Position numbers and translations under genes: made by a program
Notes under the pieces: model-generated
Databases searched by the model: none
What the model was told of the DNA's origin: nothing
The model's input: the letters and a program-made list of their open reading frames with translations, nothing else
Assembly: GCA_913775265.1 (NCBI GenBank)
Contig: CAJYJH010000093.1
Span: 179,711 to 243,710, forward strand
Source: an uncultured Mucilaginibacter sp.
GTDB lineage: Bacteria > Bacteroidota > Bacteroidia > Sphingobacteriales > Sphingobacteriaceae
Direction: 5' to 3'
Length of the DNA: 64,000 nt
Shown: piece after piece, positions 17,234 through 25,258 of the stretch
How positions within the stretch are numbered: position 1 is the first letter of the stretch
Layout of the letters: every line of letters starts with the position of its first letter

Positions 17234-19039
17234 CTACCGCTGCTTTTCAAATTCAATTTTGCGGCGGCGATTCGCTCTTTTTTGTTGTCGTATAGCTTTT
17301 TTAATACGGCGATTGGCTTTATCCAAGCGGTGTTGGGCGATGTGCTGTTTTACCTGTTTTTCGGTGACTGCATCATAACCAGCACTGGCCTTTATCCCGT
17401 TGGATATAGTTTTCCATATAGTTTTAAAAAATGAGGTATCCGGCTGGCGAACATAAGTAACATGTACAGCACGCGGTGCTTCTCCCATGCGGTCGGGATT
17501 GTTGCGTTTTACAATCAGGGCATTGGCCAGTAATGAGGCAATAGCCCGGTGCTTATATCGGTTAGATACCGTATCCATTTTCAAAATATGCAGTTTCAGG
17601 TCGTGGTATAAAAAGCTGACATTGCCTTCAGAGAGGCTTCTGTTAGCTTTAATATCAAAGCTTAGTTTATCCAGGTTTCCTGAGGTAATTTTAACCAGTC
17701 CGAACGGCATCACTGCTTTATTTAATTTTTCCAGATCCATAGCGCCAACACTGCCCTGGTAATTGTAAGAATGGGCTGAGTCGGTAAGATTAAAATTAAA
17801 ATTTGCCTGCAAAGCACCTTCATCCATCAGCCAGGAGCGTACCTGCACACTGGCAAAATTGTTTTTTTGCAATGCAGCCGGGTTGTTAGTAACGTTAAAA
17901 ATATATCCTGATGTTTTATCGAAGGTTACTGTGCCTTGCTTATGCGATCGTTTGCCATAACCTTTATAGGTTATATTGATTTGATTAAGCTGAATGGTAT
18001 CCAACTTAAAATCTGTTTTGAGCTGACGTATAGCTACGTTAGGGAAGGTAGCCACCCTGTCCGTCTTTTTAGGCTGGATGGCCGGATTGGCTGTTACTGA
18101 TAAATTACCTGTAAGGAAAGCTAAGCGCGATATATAAAACTTATGTTGCCTGTAATATTGATTAAAATCAAGCCCGTTGGCCAGTAGTGTATCAGTATTG
18201 AAAGAAAAAATAGTCCGCTTTTTTTGCTGAAGTTTTATGGAGTCGGGCGTAGGAGTAAGCGCCAAATGATAGGCTTCCAACTTACGCAGCAAAGCAGAAT
18301 ATTTTAGAAGTTTGATGTTTACATTGTATAAGCTATCTGCTACCGGTCGGCTTAAGTTGTTAAACTCCAGTTGGATATCTTTAAAACAATAAAATCTTGA
18401 GCTGTCTTTTTGGGAGGCAGAGTCAATCAGCAGATCTTTGCCCAATAAATTCATTTCTTTAAACTCAGAAACGCAAGCTTGCTTAACGGCACTATCGCGG
18501 TAAGTCAGTTTTACATCATTGAGTAAAATCTCGCCGATATGCAACGATTTGAGCGTGCCTTTTATATGTTGCCAGGCAGTGCGCTTATTTAGTGTGGCGC
18601 TATCTTTACTTTTAACGGCCCGATACACAATATCCAGTTCGGGCGCGCTCAGTACAATCTGCTTGATATCTAACTTACGCTGATAATAAAGTTTGAGGGG
18701 GTGGATATGCCTGAAAACAATCCGTTTTACTTTAAGCGTGTATAGGTTGTTGGGCGCATCGCCTTCTTTTAGCTTTTGCCGGTAAACCTGCAGGTTAGGC
18801 TTAATGGTAAAATTATGAATAACTACTTTGCCTTGTACAATATGCAGGTTGGCATCGGTAAATTCGGCTTGGTATAGGCTGTCGGTACTGTTTAAAACAG
18901 TACTGCGTACCTTGTCGGCTAAAATTGGCGACCAGTAACGGTTAACAAAGTAGGCTACAACCGTAATTAAAAACAAGAATACTATAAAAATAACAACCAG
19001 TATCTTCTTCCAACGTTGCTTTAAAAAATCAGATGTCAT
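17234..19039 (-). CDS. AsmA-like membrane-anchored envelope protein
   Basis: A 601-residue protein with a single N-terminal transmembrane helix (about 12-32) after a basic cytoplasmic tail, and a long extracytoplasmic beta-rich region. The early part (DSLYQAEFTDANLHIVQGKV, then KVKRIVFRHIHPLKLYYQRK and IKQIVLSAPELDIVY) follows the pattern of AsmA/DUF748/TamB-related proteins, which form repeating beta-groove domains and often help lipid transport between membranes. The C-terminus is strongly basic (RRIKKAIRQQKRANRRRK). No exact family is recognised, so the AsmA relation is inference. A weak AT-rich hairpin at about 17171-17210 may end transcription. Confidence 0.65.
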   Translation of the reverse strand: MTSDFLKQRWKKILVVIFIVFLFLITVVAYFVNRYWSPILADKVRSTVLNSTDSLYQAEFTDANLHIVQGKVVIHNFTIKPNLQVYRQKLKEGDAPNNLYTLKVKRIVFRHIHPLKLYYQRKLDIKQIVLSAPELDIVYRAVKSKDSATLNKRTAWQHIKGTLKSLHIGEILLNDVKLTYRDSAVKQACVSEFKEMNLLGKDLLIDSASQKDSSRFYCFKDIQLEFNNLSRPVADSLYNVNIKLLKYSALLRKLEAYHLALTPTPDSIKLQQKKRTIFSFNTDTLLANGLDFNQYYRQHKFYISRLAFLTGNLSVTANPAIQPKKTDRVATFPNVAIRQLKTDFKLDTIQLNQINITYKGYGKRSHKQGTVTFDKTSGYIFNVTNNPAALQKNNFASVQVRSWLMDEGALQANFNFNLTDSAHSYNYQGSVGAMDLEKLNKAVMPFGLVKITSGNLDKLSFDIKANRSLSEGNVSFLYHDLKLHILKMDTVSNRYKHRAIASLLANALIVKRNNPDRMGEAPRAVHVTYVRQPDTSFFKTIWKTISNGIKASAGYDAVTEKQVKQHIAQHRLDKANRRIKKAIRQQKRANRRRKIEFEKQR

Positions 19040-19236
19040 TTATAATATATCCTCCGTTAATTAAATAATGCGTTATGGAGGGTTTAGCTTGTTCGTATTT
19101 TTTTCCAAAATACGCATTTGCAGTGAAATTTAAAAGCTTATTGGCTTGACTGCTCACTACGAGCAGCGTTTGTGTAATAAAAAGGTAGATATTTAATTGT
19201 GCTGCCAATATGTCACGCTATTGCATAAAAAATATG

Positions 19237-19244
19237 TACTTTTG
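19237..19244 (+). promoter_or_regulatory. -7 promoter box for miaB
   Basis: TACTTTTG fits TAnnTTTG exactly and ends 20 bases before the first ATG of miaB (19265). No good -33 TTG is seen at 17-23 bases. This would be the first promoter of the miaB-to-secG run. Confidence 0.6.
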
Positions 19245-19264
19245 CAACTCAAAAATTTTTATTG

Positions 19265-20710
19265 ATGATGGATTTGCTAACTCCGGATAAAACACATGAT
19301 GAAAGCAGGCAAGGTGAGGCAATGATGCTGGAGCAAACCGCTGAAAAATATAATGGTCGAAAACTTTACATCGAGAGTTACGGCTGTGCCATGAATTTTT
19401 CGGACAGCGAAATTGTTGCTTCTATTTTATTGGATAAAGGCTTTGAAACTACCAAAGATTATAATAATGCCGACGTAGTGTTTATCAACACTTGTTCAAT
19501 CCGCGAAAATGCAGAACAACGTGTTCGTAACCGGTTAAAAGAATTTACGGTAGCCAAGGTTAAAAACCCGGGCATGATAGTAGGTGTATTAGGCTGTATG
19601 GCCGAACGCCTGAAAGCAAAGTTTTTGGAGGAAGAAAAACTGGTTGACGTAGTCGTAGGCCCTGATGCTTACCGCGATTTGCCTAACTTGATTGATCAGG
19701 TTGATGATGGTCAAAAAGCAGTAAACGTATTGCTGTCTCGCGAGGAAACTTATGCAGATATCAATCCTGTGCGTTTAAACACCAATGGCATCAATGCTTT
19801 TGTATCTATTATGCGTGGTTGCGATAATATGTGCTCATTTTGCGTAGTGCCATTTACCCGCGGCCGCGAACGCAGCCGCGATCCGCAATCTATCATCAAA
19901 GAATGTACTGATCTGTTTAACCAGGGATACCGTGAGGTAACACTTTTGGGCCAAAATGTTGACTCATACAAATGGAAGCCGGAGGTAACTGAGGCCGCTG
20001 AAATTTCTATTAATGATATTGCAGGCGTTAATTTCGCACAACTGCTGGAAATGGTTGCCTTAATCAATCCTGATTTAAGGGTTCGTTTTTCTACTTCGCA
20101 TCCTAAGGATATCACCGACGAGGTATTGTATGCGATTGCTAAATACGAGAATATCTGTAACTACATACACTTACCGGTACAATCGGGCAATAGCAGGGTT
20201 TTAGACTTAATGAACCGGACTTACGACCGTGAGTGGTATATGGAAAGGGTGAATGCTATTCGTCGTATTATACCAGGGTGCGCCATATCAACAGACGTAA
20301 TTGCAGGTTTTTGTACCGAGACGGAAGAGGAACATCAGGAAACCCTAAGCATGATGGATTTTGTGCAGTACGATTATGCCTACATGTTTATGTACTCAGA
20401 GCGCCCGGGTACTTTAGCGGCCAAACGTTATGCTGATGACATCCCGGAAGCGGTAAAAAATCGCCGTTTAAACGAAATTGTAAACAAACAGCGGGCGCAT
20501 TCGCACTTACGTTTGCAGGAGCAGGTAGGTAAGGTGCAGCGAGTTTTGATTGAAGGTTTTTCCAAAAAATCTAACCTCGATTACTGTGGCCGCAGCAACA
20601 ACAACGCTATGGTCGTTTTCCCGGTAAGTGAAAATTACAAACCAGGCCAATACGTAAATGTATTAATAGACCGCTGCACCACGGCTACTTTAATTGGAAG
20701 GGTTGTGTAG
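19265..20710 (+). CDS. miaB: tRNA-2-methylthio-N6-isopentenyladenosine synthase MiaB
   Basis: A 481-residue radical-SAM methylthiotransferase modifying A37 of tRNAs that read UNN codons. The N-terminal UPF0004 domain has the three auxiliary-cluster cysteines (SYGCAMN, NTCSIREN, LGCMAER). The radical-SAM motif CDNMCSFC is in MRGCDNMCSFCVVPFTRGR, and the C-terminal TRAM domain ends with NVLIDRCTTATLIGRVV. Two ATGs follow one another (19265, 19268); the TTG just before them is less likely. In related genomes miaB is followed directly by the sigma54-type regulator; here an S23 cassette lies between. Confidence 0.96.
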   Translation: MMDLLTPDKTHDESRQGEAMMLEQTAEKYNGRKLYIESYGCAMNFSDSEIVASILLDKGFETTKDYNNADVVFINTCSIRENAEQRVRNRLKEFTVAKVKNPGMIVGVLGCMAERLKAKFLEEEKLVDVVVGPDAYRDLPNLIDQVDDGQKAVNVLLSREETYADINPVRLNTNGINAFVSIMRGCDNMCSFCVVPFTRGRERSRDPQSIIKECTDLFNQGYREVTLLGQNVDSYKWKPEVTEAAEISINDIAGVNFAQLLEMVALINPDLRVRFSTSHPKDITDEVLYAIAKYENICNYIHLPVQSGNSRVLDLMNRTYDREWYMERVNAIRRIIPGCAISTDVIAGFCTETEEEHQETLSMMDFVQYDYAYMFMYSERPGTLAAKRYADDIPEAVKNRRLNEIVNKQRAHSHLRLQEQVGKVQRVLIEGFSKKSNLDYCGRSNNNAMVVFPVSENYKPGQYVNVLIDRCTTATLIGRVV

Positions 20711-20715
20711 TGATG

Positions 20716-20744
20716 AGAGCCAAGAGCTAAGAACCAAGAGCCAG
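20716..20744 (+). repeat. Heptamer array, left flank of S23 gene
   Basis: Four consecutive 7-bp units of form AGARCYA (GCC, GCT, ACC, GCC variants at positions 4-6), beginning 5 bases after the miaB stop and ending 8 bases before the S23 start. The array at 21126-21156 is its inverted counterpart, and the same units recur at 57590-57682. Confidence 0.85.
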
Positions 20745-20752
20745 GATTTTAA

Positions 20753-21121
20753 ATGAAGCACAATTTTAAAAATTTGAAAGTCTGGCAAAAGGCAATGGAT
20801 CTGACTGATTTGACTTATAATTACAGCAAGGAGTTGCCTCTTGATGAGCGTTTCAATTTGATCGATCAAATAAACCGGTGCTCTTGCTCAATACCTTCAA
20901 ACATTGCAGAAGGGTCGGGAAAGAGAACAAATACTCATAATGCAGAGTTTTTGTCGACGGCACTAACTTCATCTTTCGAATTAGAAACACAATTACTGAT
21001 TTGCGAGAGAAGAGCATATGGAGATAGTGATAAACTGAGGAGCTGTCTTGAGTTGGTTCAGGAGGTTCAAAAAATGATTTTTGCATTCAGAGAGCATATA
21101 GTAAACAGGCCTGTAAGTTAA
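20753..21121 (+). CDS. Four-helix-bundle protein, S23/IVS family
   Basis: A 122-residue all-helical protein of the 23S rRNA intervening-sequence (S23) family, which also contains the Avd proteins of diversity-generating retroelements. Family marks are NFKNLKVWQKAMDLTDLTY at the start, CSIPSNIAEGSGKR (about 45-58) and SFELETQLLICERRAYG (about 74-90). Members form pentameric barrels that bind nucleic acid, but the role of stand-alone Bacteroidota copies is unknown. No reverse transcriptase, template repeat or rRNA gene is nearby. The gene is tightly bracketed by inverted heptamer arrays and sits inside an otherwise conserved operon, so it looks like an inserted cassette. Confidence 0.92.
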   Translation: MKHNFKNLKVWQKAMDLTDLTYNYSKELPLDERFNLIDQINRCSCSIPSNIAEGSGKRTNTHNAEFLSTALTSSFELETQLLICERRAYGDSDKLRSCLELVQEVQKMIFAFREHIVNRPVS

Positions 21122-21125
21122 GTAG

Positions 21126-21156
21126 TCTTAGCTCTTGGTTCTTGGTTCTTGGCTCT
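21126..21156 (-). repeat. Heptamer array, right flank of S23 gene (inverted)
   Basis: Read on the minus strand it holds four AGARCYA heptamers plus AGA (GCC, ACC, ACC, GCT variants). It starts 4 bases after the S23 stop and ends 12 bases before the regulator ATG at 21169. With 20716-20744 it frames the S23 gene as an inverted pair. Confidence 0.85.
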
Positions 21157-21168
21157 ATAATCTACTCT

Positions 21169-22404
21169 ATGAACGTACAAGAAATTAAACAACGCTTCGG
21201 GATTATCGGCAATTCGCCGTTACTGAACCGGGCTATAGATATTGCTAACCAGGTAGCACCAACCGATATTTCGGTGTTGATTACCGGGGAGAGCGGTAGC
21301 GGAAAGGAAGCCTTTTCGCATATTATACATAACCTGAGTCCGCGTAAGCACGGGCCATTTATTGCTGTAAACTGTGGTGCGATACCTGAAGGCACTATCG
21401 ACTCAGAATTGTTCGGTCATGAAAAAGGTGCCTATACCGGTGCCGTGGGCGAACGGAAAGGTTATTTTGAAACGGTAAACGGTGGTACCATCTTTTTAGA
21501 TGAGATAGGCGAGATGCCATTAGGTACCCAAGCACGCTTGCTGCGTGTGTTGGAATCGGGGCAGTTTATCAGGGTCGGATCATCCAAAGTTGAAAAGACC
21601 AACGTGCGGGTAATTGCAGCTACCAACGTAGATGTTTACGAAGCGGTAAAAGCCGGCAAATTCCGCGAGGATTTATATTATCGCTTGAATACCGTACCCC
21701 TGCGTATACCACCTCTGCGCGACCGTAAAGAAGATATCTTTTTGTTGTTCCGTAAGTTTTCGGCAGACTTTACTGATAAGTACCGCACACCTGCATTGAG
21801 TTTGGATGAGGGGGCACAACAGGTGCTTTCAAATTATAGCTGGCCGGGTAACGTGCGCCAGTTAAAAAATCTGGCCGAACAGTTAGCTGTATTGGAACGC
21901 GACCGTACCATTACCGCAGCTACGCTGTTAAACTATATGCCGCAAGAGGCAGGCCGCAGCAATTTACCTATGCGTGTTGAAAATCAAAACCGCGAAGATT
22001 TTTCGGAGCGGGATATCTTGTATAAGGTATTGTTTGATATGAAGCGTGATATGGTGGAGCTGAAAAAGCTGGTTGCCGAAATTATTGAACATGGCGGCGG
22101 TATGCCTAACAATTATACACCCAATACGCAGGCCTTAAGTCAGCTTTATCATGATATTGAGCTGCCTTCGCATACAGAGCCACAATTTACCATACAGCAG
22201 CCCGTTGTTAATACACATAATAACGATTCTATCATCACGCATCATGCCGAAGAGGTAGAAGAGTCATTGTCATTGATTGAAAAAGAATCAGACCTGATAC
22301 GCAAAGCGTTGAAAAAGCATAAAGGTAAACGTAAGCTGGCTGCGCACGAGTTAGGCATATCAGAGCGGACGCTGTACCGGAAAATAAAAGAATTAAACTT
22401 GTAA
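21169..22404 (+). CDS. Sigma54-interacting transcriptional activator without sensor domain
   Basis: A 411-residue bacterial enhancer-binding protein. The AAA+ domain begins almost at the N-terminus: Walker A GESGSGKE at about 43-50, the sigma54-contact loop GAYTGA (GAFTGA variant), Walker B GGTIFLDEIGEM, and the arginine-finger region YYRLNTVPLRIPPLRDR. A linker of about 120 residues leads to a Fis-type HTH, ELGISERTLYRKIKEL, at the very end. There is no receiver, PAS or GAF domain, so activity must be set by level or a partner. ATG 21169 is used; the upstream TTG lies inside the heptamer array. Its stop overlaps the lptE start (TAATG), so it is coupled to envelope and secretion genes. Confidence 0.93.
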   Translation: MNVQEIKQRFGIIGNSPLLNRAIDIANQVAPTDISVLITGESGSGKEAFSHIIHNLSPRKHGPFIAVNCGAIPEGTIDSELFGHEKGAYTGAVGERKGYFETVNGGTIFLDEIGEMPLGTQARLLRVLESGQFIRVGSSKVEKTNVRVIAATNVDVYEAVKAGKFREDLYYRLNTVPLRIPPLRDRKEDIFLLFRKFSADFTDKYRTPALSLDEGAQQVLSNYSWPGNVRQLKNLAEQLAVLERDRTITAATLLNYMPQEAGRSNLPMRVENQNREDFSERDILYKVLFDMKRDMVELKKLVAEIIEHGGGMPNNYTPNTQALSQLYHDIELPSHTEPQFTIQQPVVNTHNNDSIITHHAEEVEESLSLIEKESDLIRKALKKHKGKRKLAAHELGISERTLYRKIKELNL

Positions 22405-22925
22405 TGTTACTCAAAAGGTTTTTTTGTTTGGTTGTAGTGATGGCAGCCATGGTATATTCATCGTGCTCGGTAACACTGAGCGGCGCATCTATTCCTATTG
22501 ACATGAAAACCATCAATGTGCAGTATTTTGAAAATACGGCCCCATTGGTGGTTAATAACTTAAGCCAGTTGTTCACGGAGGCTTTAAAGGATAGGATCCG
22601 TTCGCAATCCCGACTGGGTATTGTAAGAGGAGAGGCTGACGCTACCATGGAGGGTACCATTACCGGGTTTAGCTATGCGCCGGTTTCGGTACAGGCTACT
22701 AACAACAATACGGCCCCCCTGGCTACGGCTACCCGCTTAACCATTACGGTTAACGTAAAGTATGTAAACTATAAAGACAAGAAAAAATCTCCCGATTTTG
22801 AGCAGTCGTTTTCGAGATATACTGACTTTACGGGCGACATTAACTCGCAGGAACAGAACCTGATCCGTGTAATTAACCAACAACTTACCGAGGATATTTT
22901 TAATAAAGCTTTTGCAAACTGGTAA
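22404..22925 (+). CDS. lptE: LptE family lipoprotein
   Basis: A 173-residue lipoprotein with signal peptide and lipobox YSSC (Cys21), then a small alpha/beta domain: GASIPIDMKTINVQYFENTA, NLSQLFTEALKDRIRSQSRL and the C-terminal helix VINQQLTEDIFNKAFANW. This matches Bacteroidota LptE, the lipoprotein that plugs LptD and delivers LPS to the outer leaflet. Start and the preceding stop share one base (TAATG), indicating coupling. Divergent from enteric LptE, but the order regulator-lptE-TPR-secG supports the call. Confidence 0.85.
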   Translation: MLLKRFFCLVVVMAAMVYSSCSVTLSGASIPIDMKTINVQYFENTAPLVVNNLSQLFTEALKDRIRSQSRLGIVRGEADATMEGTITGFSYAPVSVQATNNNTAPLATATRLTITVNVKYVNYKDKKKSPDFEQSFSRYTDFTGDINSQEQNLIRVINQQLTEDIFNKAFANW

Positions 22926-22947
22926 TCAATTTAGTAGCTTCAACCAC

Positions 22948-24282
22948 GTGCAACAAGATCATCAACACCCCTATAACGAAATATTTAAGCAACTGCTGAT
23001 TAATCCTGGCCGTTTTAATGAGGAGCAGATGAGTCAGTTGCAATCGCTGGTAGACCGTTTTCCGCAGATGGGATTGTTGCATGCCTTACGGGCACGGTAC
23101 TCGGGCGATACCGCTCATTTAAGCCGGGCTGCTGCCGGTTTTGCCGACAGTGCTGTTCTGCAAAAAATTGTACTGCGCACATCCGGTTTGCCTGCTGTTA
23201 ACGAAACGCAGATTATTTTTAAAAACAACGACACGGGTAATGAAGCTGTCGTTCCGACAGAAGCAGTAACCGAAGCTGCCGAAGAACCTCAGCCGGAAGT
23301 TATAGAAACCGAACCTATAACTGAGGTTGCAGCACAGCAGGAAAACACCGACACCAATCAAGAACCTATTGCAGAGGTTAACGAAGAGCAGTTAGCAGGA
23401 CCAGCAGAAGTTTTACCGGAAGAGCCCGTTGAGCAAGCCGCGCCAATATCAGAGGAGCAGGCGACTGAACAGCCTGAACAAACTGCTGCACCGGAAGAAT
23501 TAGCTGTGACTGAAGCCGAGCCGGTATTAGAAGCAGTACCAGCGATTGAGCCTCCTGCGGAAAACTTAATGCAGGTTGAGCCTGAAGTTGAAGAAAATAG
23601 AGTTGAGCCGGTTTCTGAATTACCTGTTGCAGTACCTGCACCTTTAGCCGAAACGCAGCAACTCATCATCGAGAATATTGCAGCTAACGATTATTTTGTT
23701 TTTGATACCGCTTTCATTGACCGCAACCAGATAGTGGTTGACGATGTAAAGGCAAAAGCAGTTGTGGAACCGGAGCCTGCTGCACACGAAGACGCTGAAG
23801 TTATAAATACAGACGAAGGGCAGGTGACACGTTACCACGACGATAAAATGCCTTACAGCTTTTTATGGTGGTTAGATAAAACACGTAGTAAGCATAGCGC
23901 TACTTACCAGCCATACGTAATGAATAAGTCTGCTGCCGCTGCTACTCCTTCAATAGAAGTCGCTTCTGCTACAGATAAAGCTGAGTCAATTGCAGAAGTG
24001 CCCGAGGAGCGTAAAAAGGAAGACGAAATCTTAGAGCGTTTTTTGCAGGAAGATCCTCAAATTAAGCCACCAACCGGCGATAAACTGGATAACGAAAATA
24101 AGGCCCGTCAAAGCAGCGAAGATCAGGACGAGATGATTACCGAAACACTGGCCCGCATTTACGCCGACCAGATGTTATATTCCAAAGCCATAGCTGCTTA
24201 TAAAATATTAATCTTGAAAAATCCGGAAAAAAGGCGTTACTTTGCCAACCAGATTGAAATTTTACAAAAGAAAATAAATTAA
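22948..24282 (+). CDS. Glu/Pro-rich protein with C-terminal TPR-like helices
   Basis: About 444 residues. No ATG lies near the start; GTG at 22948 is chosen because it avoids overlap with lptE, while TTG at 22912 would overlap by 14 bases. Three parts are visible: a helical N-terminal part (PYNEIFKQLLINPGRFNEEQ, then LVDRFPQMGLLHALRARYSG); a long low-complexity middle (about 85-300) dominated by Glu, Pro, Ala and Val; and a C-terminal TPR-like pair (TLARIYADQMLYSKAIAAYK, then LKNPEKRRYFANQIEILQKK). No signal peptide or membrane helix is seen, so it is probably cytoplasmic. It may be a scaffold for envelope or secretion functions given lptE and secG beside it. Function unknown. Confidence 0.75.
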   Translation: MQQDHQHPYNEIFKQLLINPGRFNEEQMSQLQSLVDRFPQMGLLHALRARYSGDTAHLSRAAAGFADSAVLQKIVLRTSGLPAVNETQIIFKNNDTGNEAVVPTEAVTEAAEEPQPEVIETEPITEVAAQQENTDTNQEPIAEVNEEQLAGPAEVLPEEPVEQAAPISEEQATEQPEQTAAPEELAVTEAEPVLEAVPAIEPPAENLMQVEPEVEENRVEPVSELPVAVPAPLAETQQLIIENIAANDYFVFDTAFIDRNQIVVDDVKAKAVVEPEPAAHEDAEVINTDEGQVTRYHDDKMPYSFLWWLDKTRSKHSATYQPYVMNKSAAAATPSIEVASATDKAESIAEVPEERKKEDEILERFLQEDPQIKPPTGDKLDNENKARQSSEDQDEMITETLARIYADQMLYSKAIAAYKILILKNPEKRRYFANQIEILQKKIN

Positions 24283-24290
24283 CGCATAAA

Positions 24291-24641
24291 ATGTACTTAG
24301 TATTAATCATCCTTGCTATCCTGGTTTGTATACTGTTAGGAGTCATTGTATTAATCCAGAACCCTAAAGGTGGCGGCTTGTCTTCAAACTTTTCGAGCTC
24401 ATCACAACTATTAGGTGTGCAAAAAACCGGTGATATCTTGGAAAAAGGAACCTGGGTTTTAGCTATTACTTTAATGGTACTTTCATTAGCTATCAATGTA
24501 GCTTTAAAAGGCGGCAACACTACATCAGGTTCTGATTACCGCGACCAGATTCAGAAAGCGTCTAAACCAACTGGTCCGGTGGGTACATCATCAACGCCAT
24601 TATCGTTGCCTGCTAAACCTGCAGACAGCACCAAAAAATAA
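24291..24641 (+). CDS. secG: Preprotein translocase subunit SecG
   Basis: A 116-residue membrane protein: transmembrane helix at 2-22, the conserved QNPKGGGLSSNF loop (about 23-34), a second helix (about 54-71), then a Ser/Pro/Lys-rich tail. This is SecG, the accessory subunit of SecYEG that speeds SecA-driven export. It lies 8 bases after the TPR gene and before a strong terminator, closing the miaB-to-secG run. secA is also in this window, at 54-57 kb. Confidence 0.93.
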   Translation: MYLVLIILAILVCILLGVIVLIQNPKGGGLSSNFSSSSQLLGVQKTGDILEKGTWVLAITLMVLSLAINVALKGGNTTSGSDYRDQIQKASKPTGPVGTSSTPLSLPAKPADSTKK

Positions 24642-24660
24642 ATAACAATAAGTTAATGCG

Positions 24661-24691
24661 AAAAGGCTTCGGAATCTCCGAAGCCTTTTTT
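24661..24691 (+). terminator. Rho-independent terminator after secG
   Basis: Stem AAAAGGCTTCGGA pairs with TCCGAAGCCTTTT around a 3-base loop and continues into the T-tract. It separates secG from the groES promoter region. Confidence 0.92.
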
Positions 24692-24797
24692 AGTTTTACG
24701 GCGCCTGTCATCATGGCATTGTCATGTTGGTGTAAGGTAAATCTGTCCCGCTTAATTTAAACCTATTTGTACAATACTGACAATACAACAGTCTGTT

Positions 24798-24830
24798 ATG
24801 CCAATTGGTAACCTGTTACCGGCTTGGCAT
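24798..24830. promoter_or_regulatory. Compound 33-bp dyad upstream of groES
   Basis: Two nested inverted repeats share one centre. The inner one is GGTAAC (24807-24812) and GTTACC (24815-24820), 2 bases apart. The outer one is ATGCCAA (24798-24804) and TTGGCAT (24824-24830). All 13 arm pairs are perfect. It ends 53 bases before the groES ATG and is not the CIRCE element, so it may be the operator of another heat-shock repressor or a symmetric activator site. Confidence 0.6.
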
Positions 24831-24883
24831 AATTCGTGTTCGAAAGCAAGCAAAACATACAATTAAGTATAACAATTATAATT

Positions 24884-25159
24884 ATGTCATTAAACATTAA
24901 ACCTATTGGCGACAGAGTAGTAGTAGAAGCTGCTCCTGCCGAAGAAAAGACTGCGTCTGGTATCTTCATTCCGGATACTGCTAAAGAAAAACCTCAACAA
25001 GGAACTGTAGTAGCTGTTGGTGACGGTAAAAAAGATGAGCCTATGACTGTAAAAGTAGGTGACAAAGTTTTATACAGCAAATACGGTGGTACCGAAATTA
25101 CTATTGATGGTAAAGAGTACCTGATGATGCGCGAAACCGACATATACGGTATATTATAA
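24884..25159 (+). CDS. groES: Co-chaperonin GroES
   Basis: A 91-residue Hsp10. It opens with MSLNIKPIGDRVVVEA, has the mobile loop EEKTASGIFIPDTAKEKPQ (about 19-37), and ends with YLMMRETDIYGIL. The ATG at 24884 gives the normal length; an upstream in-frame TTG would add 16 odd residues. It caps the GroEL ring during folding. 99 bases separate it from groL and the two are surely one operon. Base use is strongly optimised (Ala, Val and Gly codons ending in T or A), as expected of a highly expressed gene. Confidence 0.97.
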   Translation: MSLNIKPIGDRVVVEAAPAEEKTASGIFIPDTAKEKPQQGTVVAVGDGKKDEPMTVKVGDKVLYSKYGGTEITIDGKEYLMMRETDIYGIL

Positions 25160-25258
25160 TTAAACAATACCGGAAAGGCTGAATGACGCTGATTGAATAA
25201 TGATAGTATCGTCATTCACTTATTCTACCATTAACTAAAAACATTCATTAAAGAAATT

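Noticed and set aside
20711..21168. Diversity-generating retroelement (S23 protein as Avd)
   Set aside because: No reverse transcriptase, template repeat or C-type-lectin target is present anywhere in the window.
22941..22957. CACGTG core that might be a parS site near the TPR gene start
   Set aside because: The flanks do not follow the parS palindrome (TGTTNCACGTGAAACA type); only the 6-bp core matches, and it lies in the start of a coding region.
23358..23669. Long open frames on the minus strand opposite the Glu/Pro-rich region
   Set aside because: They are shadows of GAA/CCN/GCN-rich coding sequence; translations are Ser/Ala/Thr or Gln/Leu low complexity without start context.
24692..24883. 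CIRCE element before groES
   Set aside because: No TTAGCACTC-N9-GAGTGCTAA sequence is present; a different dyad is found instead and is reported.
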